Source: Pseudomonas sp. LB-090624
Lineage (GTDB): Bacteria; Pseudomonadota; Gammaproteobacteria; Pseudomonadales; Pseudomonadaceae
Assembly: GCF_003205205.1 (NCBI RefSeq)
Contig: NZ_QJRL01000020.1
Span: 40,829-104,828 of the forward strand
Reading direction: 5' to 3'
Length of the DNA stretch: 64,000 nucleotides
Positions within the stretch are counted from its first letter, which is position 1; the number at the start of each line of letters is the position of its first letter. Made by a program: the position numbers and the translations under genes. Shown here in pieces: positions 27,688 through 36,231 of the stretch. The notes below the pieces were generated by a model, which saw nothing but the letters and a program-made list of their open reading frames with translations, was not told the DNA's origin and did not search any database.

Positions 27688-27713
27688 GGAAATTATTTTT
27701 ACGCGGTCGTGCT
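27688..27713 (+). promoter_or_regulatory. Possible FecI-type promoter of the receptor gene
   Basis: GGAAAT (27688-27693) equals the -35 element used by FecI. Seventeen nt later comes GCT, with CGT just before it (27708-27710), in the place of the short -10 element. It lies about 100 nt before the receptor start. The -10 assignment is weak. Confidence 0.4.
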
Positions 27714-27810
27714 ACCCCGCCCGTCTCGTTATAGCCAATGCAACTGATTCTTGTTTGAAAACGAGAACAGACATCACCTATAACAGTCCGCGCGTCTGGG
27801 AGCGCTTCCG

Positions 27811-30399
27811 ATGTCCACAGGTCCAACCCGCTCGTCCACCCTTCCCCGCCGTACAGGGCAACTGTCCCTCCTGACCTTGGCCCTGCTTGCCAGCGGCGCG
27901 TGCAGCCTGCCAGCCCTGGCAGCAGAGCCGGCCCAAGCCAGCAGCCCGCGCATGGGCGATTACCGCTTCAGCATCGGCCAGCAGCCGCTGGTTTCAGCGA
28001 TCAACGCCTTCAGCCAGGTCACTGGCTGGCAAGTTGGCTTCAGTGCCGAGCTGGCCGACGGCGTGGCCTCGCCTGGGGTGCAAGGTTCGTTGCCACCAGA
28101 TGCTGCGCTCAAGCGCCTGCTGCACGGTACCGGCTTGAGCTTTCGCAGAATCAGCAACGGGAATGTGGTGCTCGAGCGCCAGACCGGCAGCAACGTGATC
28201 GCCCTGCAACAGGTAACCGTCAGCGCCACCCGCAGCGCCCAGGACGTGAGCCAGGTGCCGAGCACCGTCAGCGTGCAGACCCGTGAGCAACTGGACCGGC
28301 AGAACGTCAACAACATCCAGGACCTGGTGCGCTACGAGCCGGGGGTATCGGTGGCCGGCACCGGCCAGCGCAGCGGCCTGAACGGTTACAACATCCGCGG
28401 TATCGACGGCGAGCGGATCCTCACTCAGGTCGATGGGGTATCCATTCCTGACAGCTTCTTCTACGGCCCTTACGCGCAAACCCAGCGCAACTATGTGGAC
28501 CCGGAGATCATCAAGCGTGTGGAGATCCTCCGCGGGCCGGCCTCGGTGCTGTACGGCAGCAACGCCATCGGCGGCGCGGTGAGCTATTTCACACTCGACC
28601 CGGACGACATCATCAAGCCGGGCAAGGACGTTGGCGCACGCCTCAAGACCGGTTACAGCTCGGCTGACGAAAGCTGGCTGACCTCGGCCACCGTCGCCGG
28701 CCGCCAAGGTGATTTCGACGGCCTGGTGCACCTGAGCCAGCGCAACGGCCACGAAACCGAGACCCATGGCAGCCAGGGTGGTAGCGGCCTGTCTCGTACC
28801 GAAGCCAACCCGATGGACGCGCGTACCACCAACGTGCTGGCCAAGCTGGGCTGGAACTACGCAGACGATGCGCGCTTGGGGTTCACCTACGAGCGCTACA
28901 AGGATGACCGCGACCAGAACATCCTCAGTGCAGTAGGCGGGCCGTACATTTCCGGCTTTGGAGGCATGGGCTACTACAAGGCGCGCAGTGGCAACGACAC
29001 CATTACGCGTGAGCGCTTTGGTCTCAACCATGAATTCGGCCTGGATTCGCTGGTAGCCGACCACGTGAAGTGGAGCCTGAACTACCAGATCGCCAAGACC
29101 GACCAGCACACCGAGGAAGTCTATGCGCCCCCTGGCCGGCAGGTGCTGCGCACCCGCGACACCACCTACAAGGACCGCCAATGGGTATTCGATGCCCAGT
29201 TGGACAAGGCTTTCAGCATCGGCGCCACCGACCACCTGCTGACCTACGGCACCACCATCAAGCATGAGAAGATCACCGGTTCGCGCAGCGGCACCGGCAC
29301 CTGCCTGGCCGTGGGCTCGGGTTGCTCCGCTGTCGGCGCAGAACGCGCAGCAGACGGCCAGGCCTTGGTCAGCGATTTCCCGGACCCGACCGTGAACACC
29401 TACAGCTTGTTCATGCAGGATGAAATCCGCTGGAACAACTGGACCTTCATGCCCGGCGCCCGCTACGACTACACGCGCATGGAGCCGAAATTCACCGAAG
29501 AATTCCTGCGTGGCCTGGAATCCAGCGGCACCGCGCCCACCTCCCAGGACGACTCGGACAAGAAGTGGCACCGTGTCTCGCCCAAGTTCGGCCTGACCTA
29601 TGCCTTCAACGACAACTACACCTGGTATGGCCAGTACGCCGAAGGCTTCCGCACCCCGACTGCAAAGTCCATGTACGGGAAATTCGTCAACCTCGAGGAA
29701 GGCTACCGCGTAGAAGGCAACCCAGGCCTGGAACCGGAAAAGAGCAAAACCTACGAAACCGGCCTGCGCGGCAACTTCGACGCCGGCAACTTCGACGTGA
29801 CAGTGTTCTACAACAAGTACCGCGACTTCATCGACGAAGACGCCGTGCAAAGCGCCAACCTGGAACAGACCTTCCAGGCCAACAACATCAAGCACGCCAC
29901 CATCAAGGGTGCCGAGGTCAAAGGCCGCCTGAACCTCGACCACTTCGGTGCACCTCAAGGCCTGTACACCCAAGGCTCGATTGCATACACCTATGGCCGC
30001 AACGATGACACCGGCGAGCCACTGAACACGATAAACCCGCTGAAAGGCGTATTCGGCCTGGGTTACGAACAGCAGAACTACGGCGGCCTGCTGAGCTGGA
30101 CGCTGGTCAAGCGCAAGACCCGCGTTGACGACAGCACCTTCTACTCGCCAGACGGATCGACCAACAAGTTCCGCACCCCAGGCTATGGGGTCCTGGACCT
30201 GACCGGTTACTACAAGGTGACCGACGACGTGACGATCAACGCTGGCCTGTACAACCTCACCGACAAGAAATACTGGCAGTGGGACTCGGTACGCAGCTAC
30301 GACGGCCAGGGTGAAGCCGCTGTGACCCAGCCGGCCAACATCGACCGCCTCAGCATGCCGGGGCGCAACTTCGGTATCAATGTGGTTTGGGATATCTGA
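27811..30399 (+). CDS. TonB-dependent heme-type receptor with signalling domain
   Basis: An 862-residue outer membrane receptor: signal peptide (about 1-38, ending PALA), an N-terminal secretin/TonB short domain (about 50-110) that talks to FecR, a TonB-box/plug region (about 130-245, with RILTQVDGVSIPD and VEILRGPASVLYGSNAIGG), then the barrel. FRTP followed by NPGL in the C-terminal half corresponds to the FRAP/NPNL boxes of heme/hemoglobin receptors. No histidine lies between these boxes, but a tyrosine (EEGYRVEGNPGL) does. The next gene is a heme oxygenase, which supports heme as ligand. It ends in Ile (VVWDI) rather than Phe. Confidence 0.92.
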   Translation: MSTGPTRSSTLPRRTGQLSLLTLALLASGACSLPALAAEPAQASSPRMGDYRFSIGQQPLVSAINAFSQVTGWQVGFSAELADGVASPGVQGSLPPDAALKRLLHGTGLSFRRISNGNVVLERQTGSNVIALQQVTVSATRSAQDVSQVPSTVSVQTREQLDRQNVNNIQDLVRYEPGVSVAGTGQRSGLNGYNIRGIDGERILTQVDGVSIPDSFFYGPYAQTQRNYVDPEIIKRVEILRGPASVLYGSNAIGGAVSYFTLDPDDIIKPGKDVGARLKTGYSSADESWLTSATVAGRQGDFDGLVHLSQRNGHETETHGSQGGSGLSRTEANPMDARTTNVLAKLGWNYADDARLGFTYERYKDDRDQNILSAVGGPYISGFGGMGYYKARSGNDTITRERFGLNHEFGLDSLVADHVKWSLNYQIAKTDQHTEEVYAPPGRQVLRTRDTTYKDRQWVFDAQLDKAFSIGATDHLLTYGTTIKHEKITGSRSGTGTCLAVGSGCSAVGAERAADGQALVSDFPDPTVNTYSLFMQDEIRWNNWTFMPGARYDYTRMEPKFTEEFLRGLESSGTAPTSQDDSDKKWHRVSPKFGLTYAFNDNYTWYGQYAEGFRTPTAKSMYGKFVNLEEGYRVEGNPGLEPEKSKTYETGLRGNFDAGNFDVTVFYNKYRDFIDEDAVQSANLEQTFQANNIKHATIKGAEVKGRLNLDHFGAPQGLYTQGSIAYTYGRNDDTGEPLNTINPLKGVFGLGYEQQNYGGLLSWTLVKRKTRVDDSTFYSPDGSTNKFRTPGYGVLDLTGYYKVTDDVTINAGLYNLTDKKYWQWDSVRSYDGQGEAAVTQPANIDRLSMPGRNFGINVVWDI

Positions 30400-30407
30400 G
30401 GCCTTAC

Positions 30408-30457
30408 GTCTCTACCGGCCTTTTCGCGGGCGCGCCCGCGAAAAGGCCGGTAGAGAC
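30408..30457. repeat. 50-bp perfect palindrome with REP core between receptor and hemO
   Basis: Two 25-nt arms (first half starting GTCTCTACCGGCC and ending CGCGGGCG) are exact reverse complements with no loop. The REP-type core CGCGGGCGCGCCCGCG is at the centre. It lies eight nt after the receptor stop and probably acts as a strong mRNA hairpin or terminator between the receptor and hemO. Confidence 0.8.
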
Positions 30458-30543
30458 AACACCACGACCCACCTTTTTTTACTGTTCCGCCCCCGCTGTT
30501 TCGTCTTGTCTCTAGACGCCCCTCTTTCCAAGGACTGCCCCCC

Positions 30544-31137
30544 ATGACCGAACGCCCAGCCCTGCGCTCCCAGCGCCTGAACCAGATCACCCACGCCCCT
30601 CACGCCGAGCTGGATGCCCTGGTCAAGTCACACGCACCGTTCGATAGCCGCGAAAGCTTCGCCCGCTTCGTCGTCGCCCAATACCTGTTCCAGTCCGAGC
30701 TGCAGGCGCTTTACAACGACCCGCAACTGATCGCCATCGTCCCCGACCTGGCCGAGCGCTGCAGGGCCGAACAGGCCCGCCTGGACCTCGCCGACCTGAA
30801 CCCCGAAGTCCCGGCCGCCGTGCCCGGCGCAGTGGGCAATCCGAGCCTGGGCGAGGCAATGGGCTGGATCTTCGTCTCCGAAGGCTCCAAACTGGGCGCT
30901 GCGTTTCTGATCAAGCGTGCTGTAGCGTTGGAACTGTCCGACAGCTTCGGTGCCCGTCACCTGGGCGAGCCGGCCGGTGGCCGTGCCGAAGGCTGGAAGC
31001 AGTTCACCCGTATCCTGGATGGCCTGGAGTTGTCGGCCGAAGAAGAAGCGGCCGCCGAGCGCGGCGCAGTGGCCGCCTTCGAACGCTTCACCGACCTGCT
31101 CAAGCACGCCTATGCTGCGGATGCCGCGCTGGTTTGA
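30544..31137 (+). CDS. hemO: Biliverdin-producing heme oxygenase
   Basis: A 197-residue enzyme of the Pseudomonas PigA/HemO type that opens heme to biliverdin, CO and iron in the cytosol. The proximal heme ligand is H20 in HAPHAELDALVKS, aligned with His26 of P. aeruginosa PigA. The distal helix motif is GWIFVSEGSKLGAAFLIKRA. The later segment FGARHLGEPAGGRAEGWK is also shared with PigA. AAGGA lies upstream of the ATG. It completes the uptake-and-degradation logic of the heme block. Confidence 0.95.
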   Translation: MTERPALRSQRLNQITHAPHAELDALVKSHAPFDSRESFARFVVAQYLFQSELQALYNDPQLIAIVPDLAERCRAEQARLDLADLNPEVPAAVPGAVGNPSLGEAMGWIFVSEGSKLGAAFLIKRAVALELSDSFGARHLGEPAGGRAEGWKQFTRILDGLELSAEEEAAAERGAVAAFERFTDLLKHAYAADAALV

Positions 31138-31191
31138 TACGCCATAGCCGGCCACCCCTCCGGTGGCCGCACCGTTTTATGCAGTGAGAAC

Positions 31192-31605
31192 ATGACCCGA
31201 CCCGCCCGATCGAAACTCGCACGCCTGCTGTATGGAATACTGGCTTACGTGAGCCTGGGGGTGGGCCTGGTTGCAATCGTCATCCCTGGCCTGCCGACTA
31301 CCGAGTTCATCCTGCTGGCCGCCTGGGCAGCCACGCGCAGTTCGCCCCGCCTTTCCGCCTGGCTGGAAAACCACCGGCTGTTCGGGCCGATCCTGTACAA
31401 CTGGCGCAATGGCAAGGTGATCCAGCGCCGGGCCAAGGTCAGCGCCACCATCAGCATGCTGCTGTGTGCAGGCCTGATGCTGACCTTTCTGGAGCACCGC
31501 TGGCCGGTGTTCCTGGCGATTGCCGGCATGACCCTGGGCAACCTGTGGATCTGGTCGCGCCCGGAGCACGCCTGCCCGGCACCGTCACAAGCTCAGCAAC
31601 CCTGA
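31192..31605 (+). CDS. YbaN-type (DUF454) inner membrane protein
   Basis: A 137-residue protein with about three to four membrane helices and the family pattern GLVAIVIPGLPTTEFILLAAWAATRSSPRLSAWLE followed by LFGPILYNWRNGKVIQRRAK (each quoted part is conserved in DUF454). Function unknown. It follows hemO by 54 nt, and homologs often accompany heme or iron genes in pseudomonads, so co-expression is likely. Its 3' end overlaps the convergent arcD copy by 21 bp. (Motif shortened: IPGLPTTEF and WRNGKVI are the key parts.). Confidence 0.8.
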   Translation: MTRPARSKLARLLYGILAYVSLGVGLVAIVIPGLPTTEFILLAAWAATRSSPRLSAWLENHRLFGPILYNWRNGKVIQRRAKVSATISMLLCAGLMLTFLEHRWPVFLAIAGMTLGNLWIWSRPEHACPAPSQAQQP

Positions 31606-33012
31606 ATACAGGGCATAGGCTGCCAGGGCCGCCCCCGCCAGCACCGCGGCGAAAATCAGCTTTTCCCAGGCCGTGAACAGGGTTTGCCCCTGCTCGCGCT
31701 TGGCCCTTGCGAACAGGATTACCCCTGGGGCATACAGCAATGCCGACAGCAGCAGGTACTTGAGCCCCCCGGCGTACAACAGCCAGATGGCGTACAGCAA
31801 GGCGACCAGCGCCACCAGCAGGTCCTTGCGTCGCAGCCCGGGCTGCCCAGCATAACTCTCGCCACGCACAGCCAGCAGCACCGCATAGGCCGCCGACCAC
31901 AGGTAAGGCACCAGAATCATCGACGACGCCAGGTAGATCAGGCTGGTGTAGGTACCGGCCGAAAACAGCGTGATCAGCAGGAACCCCTGGATCATGCAGT
32001 TGGTCAGCCACAGGGCATTGGCCGGCACGTGGTTGGCATTTTCCCGGGCCAGAAAGCGCGGCATGGTCCTGTCGCGTGCGGTGGCATAGAGAATCTCGGC
32101 ACATAGCAGCGCCCACGACAGCAGCGCACCCAGCAGTGAAACCGCCAGGCCAATGCTGATCAGCAAGGCGCCCCAAGGGCCAACGATATGCTCCAGCACC
32201 GAAGCCAGTGAAGGGTTCTGCAACCCGGCCAGCTCAGGCTGGGTCATCACCCCGAGCGACAGCACGTTGACCAGCACCAGCAACGCCAGCACACCGAGAA
32301 AACCGATGACCGTGGCCTTGCCGACGTCCGACCGCAGCTGGGCACGTCCGGAATAGACACTGGCGCCCTCGATGCCGATGAACACGAACACGGTCACCAG
32401 CATCATGTTGCGGACCTGCTCCAGCACGCTGCCGAACTGAGGGTTGCTCAAACCCCAGATATCGCGGGTGAAGATATCGGTGCGGAAAGCGAACGCGGCA
32501 ATGACCACGAAAATCAGCAACGGTACCACCTTGGCCACCGTCGTGACCTGGTTGATGAACGCCGCTTCCTTGATGCCACGCAGCACCAGGAAATGCACCG
32601 CCCACAGTAGCAATGAGGCACAGCCGATGGCGATTGGCGTGTTGCCTTCGCCGAATACCGGGAAGTAGAACCCGAGGGTGCTGAACAGCAGCACGAAGTA
32701 ACCCACGTTGCCCAGCCAGGCGCTGATCCAGTAACCCCAGGCCGAGGAGAAGCCCATGTACTCGCCAAAGCCGGCCTTGGCGTAGGCATACACCCCCGAG
32801 TCCAGCTCGGGTTTGCGGTTGGCCAGGGTCTGGAACACGAACGCCAGCGCCAGCATGCCCACTGCTGTGATACCCCAACCGATCAGCACTGCACCCACAT
32901 CGGCACGCGCCGCCATGTTCTGCGGCAACGAGAAGATCCCGCCGCCGATCATCGAGCCGACCACCAATGCGATCAGCGCGCCCAGACGCAGCTTCTGTCC
33001 CGGTTCGCTCAT
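31585..33012 (-). CDS. arcD: Arginine/ornithine antiporter ArcD, copy 1
   Basis: A 475-residue APC-superfamily transporter with about 12-13 helices. The start ALIALVVGSMIGGGIFSLPQ is the substrate-site helix of this family (GSMIGGGIF). It exchanges arginine for ornithine across the inner membrane. It is divergent from a second copy of the same length at 33448-34875; the two align without obvious gaps. The ATG at 33012 is preferred to the open extension to 33054. It overlaps the YbaN-type gene at the 3' end. A perfect palindrome lies 54 nt upstream. Confidence 0.92.
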   Translation of the reverse strand: MSEPGQKLRLGALIALVVGSMIGGGIFSLPQNMAARADVGAVLIGWGITAVGMLALAFVFQTLANRKPELDSGVYAYAKAGFGEYMGFSSAWGYWISAWLGNVGYFVLLFSTLGFYFPVFGEGNTPIAIGCASLLLWAVHFLVLRGIKEAAFINQVTTVAKVVPLLIFVVIAAFAFRTDIFTRDIWGLSNPQFGSVLEQVRNMMLVTVFVFIGIEGASVYSGRAQLRSDVGKATVIGFLGVLALLVLVNVLSLGVMTQPELAGLQNPSLASVLEHIVGPWGALLISIGLAVSLLGALLSWALLCAEILYATARDRTMPRFLARENANHVPANALWLTNCMIQGFLLITLFSAGTYTSLIYLASSMILVPYLWSAAYAVLLAVRGESYAGQPGLRRKDLLVALVALLYAIWLLYAGGLKYLLLSALLYAPGVILFARAKREQGQTLFTAWEKLIFAAVLAGAALAAYALYSGLLSL

Positions 33013-33065
33013 GCATCCCCCATTGTTGTGCGTGCTGTCATGCGATTGAAACACCTCAGCAGGCC

Positions 33066-33087
33066 ATATAAGTAATGTTACTTATAT
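33066..33087. promoter_or_regulatory. Perfect 22-bp AT-rich palindrome upstream of arcD copy 1
   Basis: ATATAAGTAA, two bases, then TTACTTATAT: ten of ten base pairs. It lies 54 nt before the copy-1 start and 361 nt before copy 2. It looks like an operator for an unidentified dimeric regulator. The rest of the 435-nt gap holds an ANR-like box near copy 2 and no convincing gene. Confidence 0.5.
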
Positions 33088-33373
33088 TGAAGCTGAACAC
33101 CTGGATCAGCTCGGTAATAGCAGCTTTGTCTATGCAATGCCTTCGTAAAAACTAGCAGCTACCCAGCAACTAGAAAAGAAATTGATAAAACTCGAAATTC
33201 TTGTGAAAAATTTGCGAAAGCGGCAAAAGCGACTAGCTTCAAGCATCGCAGGCTGAACAGAGCGTTTGCTCTAGAAAGACATGGAGGTGCCAGAGCGCAA
33301 GGCCTGCAGCTTGAGCTGTCGGCACTCTCCGGGAGCCCCGTGAAGGATTTTTCCTACTTCACGTAGCCATAAA

Positions 33374-33387
33374 CTGACATAAGTCAG
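33374..33387. promoter_or_regulatory. Predicted ANR (FNR-type) box of the arc operon
   Basis: CTGACATAAGTCAG is a perfect palindrome with the FNR/ANR core TGA-N6-TCA. Its centre (33380.5) is 41.5 nt from 33422, and TATTCT at 33410-33415 sits where the -10 of that start would be. This is the geometry of a class II ANR-activated promoter. The operon starts at 33448. Confidence 0.6.
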
Positions 33388-33447
33388 TGGCTGGCAAAGG
33401 CGTCAGATTTATTCTGTCGTCAACTTTCTCCTGGCAGGAGTTGTTAA

Positions 33448-34875
33448 ATGTCTGATTCTTCCGGAAAACTTAAGCTCGGCGCTTTAGTTGCACTCGTAGT
33501 CGGCTCGATGATTGGTGGCGGGATTTTCTCGCTGCCTCAAAACATGGCGGCCAGCGCGGGGGTTGGCGCGGTGCTGATTGGCTGGGCCATCACTGCAGTC
33601 GGCATGCTGACCCTGGCCTTCGTGTTCCAGACCCTGGCCAACCGCAAGCCTGACCTGGACGGCGGGGTGTACGCCTACGCCAAGGCCGGCTTTGGCGACT
33701 ACATGGGCTTCTCCTCGGCCTGGGGCTACTGGATCAGCGCCTGGCTGGGCAACGTCGGCTACTTCGTGTTGCTGTTCAGTACCCTGGGGTACTTCTTCCC
33801 GATCTTCGGCGAGGGCAACACCCCCGCCGCCATCATTGGGGCATCAATCCTGCTGTGGGCAGTGCACTTTCTGGTACTGCGCGGCATCAAGGAAGCGGCG
33901 TTCATCAACCTGGTCACCACCGTGGCCAAGGTCGTACCGCTGGTGCTGTTCGCCCTGATCTGCCTGTTCGCCTTCAAGCTCGACATCTTCACCGCTGACA
34001 TCTGGGCCTTAGGTACCCCGGAGCTTGGCAGCGTGATGAACCAGGTGCGCAACATGATGCTGGTGACCGTGTGGGTGTTCATCGGTATCGAGGGCGCGAG
34101 CATCTTCTCGTCACGGGCGGAGAAACGCTCGGACGTGGGCAAGGCCACCGTGATCGGCTTCGTTACCGTGCTGCTGTTCCTGGTACTGGTCAACGTACTG
34201 TCGCTGGGCATCATGACCCAACCGGAACTGGCCAAGCTGCAGAACCCGTCGATGGCCGCCGTACTGGAGCATGTGGTCGGTCACTGGGGGGCGGTGCTGA
34301 TCAGCGTCGGCCTGATCATCTCGCTGCTGGGTGCCTTGCTGTCGTGGGTGCTGTTGTGCGCCGAGATCATGTTCGCCGCCGCCAAGGACCACACCATGCC
34401 GGAGTTCCTGCGCCGCGAGAACGCCAACCAGGTGCCGGCCAACGCGCTGTGGCTGACCAACGCCATGGTGCAGATCTTCCTGGTGATCACGCTGTTCTCC
34501 AGCAGCACCTACCTGTCGCTGATCTACCTCGCCACCTCGATGATTCTGGTGCCCTACCTGTGGTCGGCGGCCTACGCCTTCCTGCTGGCATGGCGCAACG
34601 AAACCTACGAACAGGCCCTGGCCGAACGCAAGAAAGACCTGGTCATCGGTGGCATCGCACTGTTGTACGCCATCTGGCTGCTATACGCCGGCGGCGTGAA
34701 ATACCTGCTGCTCTCGGCACTGCTCTACGCACCTGGGGCGATTCTGTTCGCCAAGGCCAAGCGTGAAGTCGGCCAACCCATCTTCACCAACGTGGAAAAA
34801 CTGATCTTCGCAGCCGTGGTCATTGGCGCCCTGGTGGCAGCTTATGGCCTCTACGACGGCTTCCTGACCCTTTGA
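33448..34875 (+). CDS. arcD: Arginine/ornithine antiporter ArcD, copy 2 (operon copy)
   Basis: A 475-residue APC transporter, very similar to copy 1 along its whole length (the same GSMIGGGIFSLPQNMAA start, the same YAYAKAGFG and SSAWGYWISAWLGN segments). It brings arginine in and ornithine out for the arginine deiminase pathway. First gene of arcD-arcA-arcB-arcC; it starts with GGCAGGAG upstream. An ANR-type box and -10 element precede it, fitting induction at low oxygen. Confidence 0.95.
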   Translation: MSDSSGKLKLGALVALVVGSMIGGGIFSLPQNMAASAGVGAVLIGWAITAVGMLTLAFVFQTLANRKPDLDGGVYAYAKAGFGDYMGFSSAWGYWISAWLGNVGYFVLLFSTLGYFFPIFGEGNTPAAIIGASILLWAVHFLVLRGIKEAAFINLVTTVAKVVPLVLFALICLFAFKLDIFTADIWALGTPELGSVMNQVRNMMLVTVWVFIGIEGASIFSSRAEKRSDVGKATVIGFVTVLLFLVLVNVLSLGIMTQPELAKLQNPSMAAVLEHVVGHWGAVLISVGLIISLLGALLSWVLLCAEIMFAAAKDHTMPEFLRRENANQVPANALWLTNAMVQIFLVITLFSSSTYLSLIYLATSMILVPYLWSAAYAFLLAWRNETYEQALAERKKDLVIGGIALLYAIWLLYAGGVKYLLLSALLYAPGAILFAKAKREVGQPIFTNVEKLIFAAVVIGALVAAYGLYDGFLTL

Positions 34876-34908
34876 CCCACGTCTTCGTTCAATTGGAGGA
34901 ATGAAACC

Positions 34909-36162
34909 ATGTCCGCTGAAAAACAGAAGTACGGTGTCCACTCCGAAGCCGGCAAACTGCGCAAAGTGATGGTGTGCGCCCCGGGCCTGGCGCACAAGCG
35001 CCTGACACCAAGCAACTGTGACGAACTGCTGTTCGACGACGTGATCTGGGTCGACCAGGCCAAGCGTGACCACTTCGACTTCGTCACCAAGATGCGCGAG
35101 CGCGGCGTGGATGTGCTGGAAATGCACAACCTCCTGACCGACATCGTGCAACAACCCGAAGCGCTGAAGTGGATCCTCGACCGCAAGATTACCCCCGACA
35201 CCGTCGGCGTGGGCCTGACCAACGAAGTGCGCAGCTGGCTCGAAGGCCTCGAACCACGCCACCTGGCCGAATTCCTGATCGGCGGTGTGGCTGGCCAGGA
35301 CCTGCCACAGAGCGAAGGTGCCGATGTGGTCAAGATGTACAACGACTACCTGGGCCACTCCAGCTTCATCCTGCCACCACTGCCCAACACCCAGTTCACC
35401 CGCGACACCACCTGCTGGATCTACGGCGGCGTCACGCTGAACCCGATGTACTGGCCGGCGCGCCGCCAGGAAACCCTGCTGACCACCGCCATCTACAAGT
35501 TCCACAAGGAGTTCACCGGCGCCGACTTCCAGGTGTGGTACGGCGACCCGGACAAGGACCACGGCAATGCCACCCTCGAAGGGGGTGACGTGATGCCGAT
35601 CGGCAATGGCATCGTGCTGATCGGTATGGGCGAGCGTACCTCGCGCCAGGCCATCGGCCAGCTGGCGCAGAACCTGTTCGCCAAGGGCGCGGTCAAGGAG
35701 GTGATCGTTGCCGGCCTGCCGAAGTCCCGCGCCGCCATGCACCTGGACACCGTGTTCAGCTTCTGCGACCGCGACCTGGTCACGGTCTTCCCGGAAGTGG
35801 TGAAAGAGATCGTGCCGTTCATCATCCGCCCGGACGAAAGCAAGCCGTACGGCATGGATGTGCGCCGCATCGACAAGTCGTTCATCGACGTGGTGGGCGA
35901 ACAGCTTGGCGTCAAGCTGCGCGTGGTCGAGACCGGCGGCAACAGCTTCGCCGCCGAACGCGAACAGTGGGATGACGGGAACAACGTGGTGGCCATCGAG
36001 CCGGGCGTGGTCATCGGCTACGACCGCAACACCTACACCAATACGTTGCTGCGCAAGGCTGGCATCGAGGTCATCACCATCAGCGCCGGCGAACTGGGCC
36101 GGGGCCGTGGCGGCGGCCACTGCATGACCTGCCCCATTGTGCGTGACCCGATCGATTACTAA
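34909..36162 (+). CDS. arcA: Arginine deiminase
   Basis: Hydrolyses arginine to citrulline and ammonia. The 417 residues have the guanidino-modifying fold, the catalytic C405 in GGGHCMTC near the C-terminus, and earlier catalytic segments with LEGGD (acidic) and MHLDTVFSF (histidine). It starts 33 nt after arcD with GGAGG upstream and is second in the ATP-yielding arginine deiminase operon. Confidence 0.97.
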   Translation: MSAEKQKYGVHSEAGKLRKVMVCAPGLAHKRLTPSNCDELLFDDVIWVDQAKRDHFDFVTKMRERGVDVLEMHNLLTDIVQQPEALKWILDRKITPDTVGVGLTNEVRSWLEGLEPRHLAEFLIGGVAGQDLPQSEGADVVKMYNDYLGHSSFILPPLPNTQFTRDTTCWIYGGVTLNPMYWPARRQETLLTTAIYKFHKEFTGADFQVWYGDPDKDHGNATLEGGDVMPIGNGIVLIGMGERTSRQAIGQLAQNLFAKGAVKEVIVAGLPKSRAAMHLDTVFSFCDRDLVTVFPEVVKEIVPFIIRPDESKPYGMDVRRIDKSFIDVVGEQLGVKLRVVETGGNSFAAEREQWDDGNNVVAIEPGVVIGYDRNTYTNTLLRKAGIEVITISAGELGRGRGGGHCMTCPIVRDPIDY

Positions 36163-36231
36163 CGACCATTGCACCCGGCCGCGCCCACAAAGCGCGGGCC
36201 GGGCCACTACCGAACTCAAGGAGAAGCAATC

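Noticed and set aside
27994..29973. 659-codon open frame opposite the TonB receptor
   Set aside because: Antisense shadow; the receptor has a signal peptide, plug and barrel features in frame.
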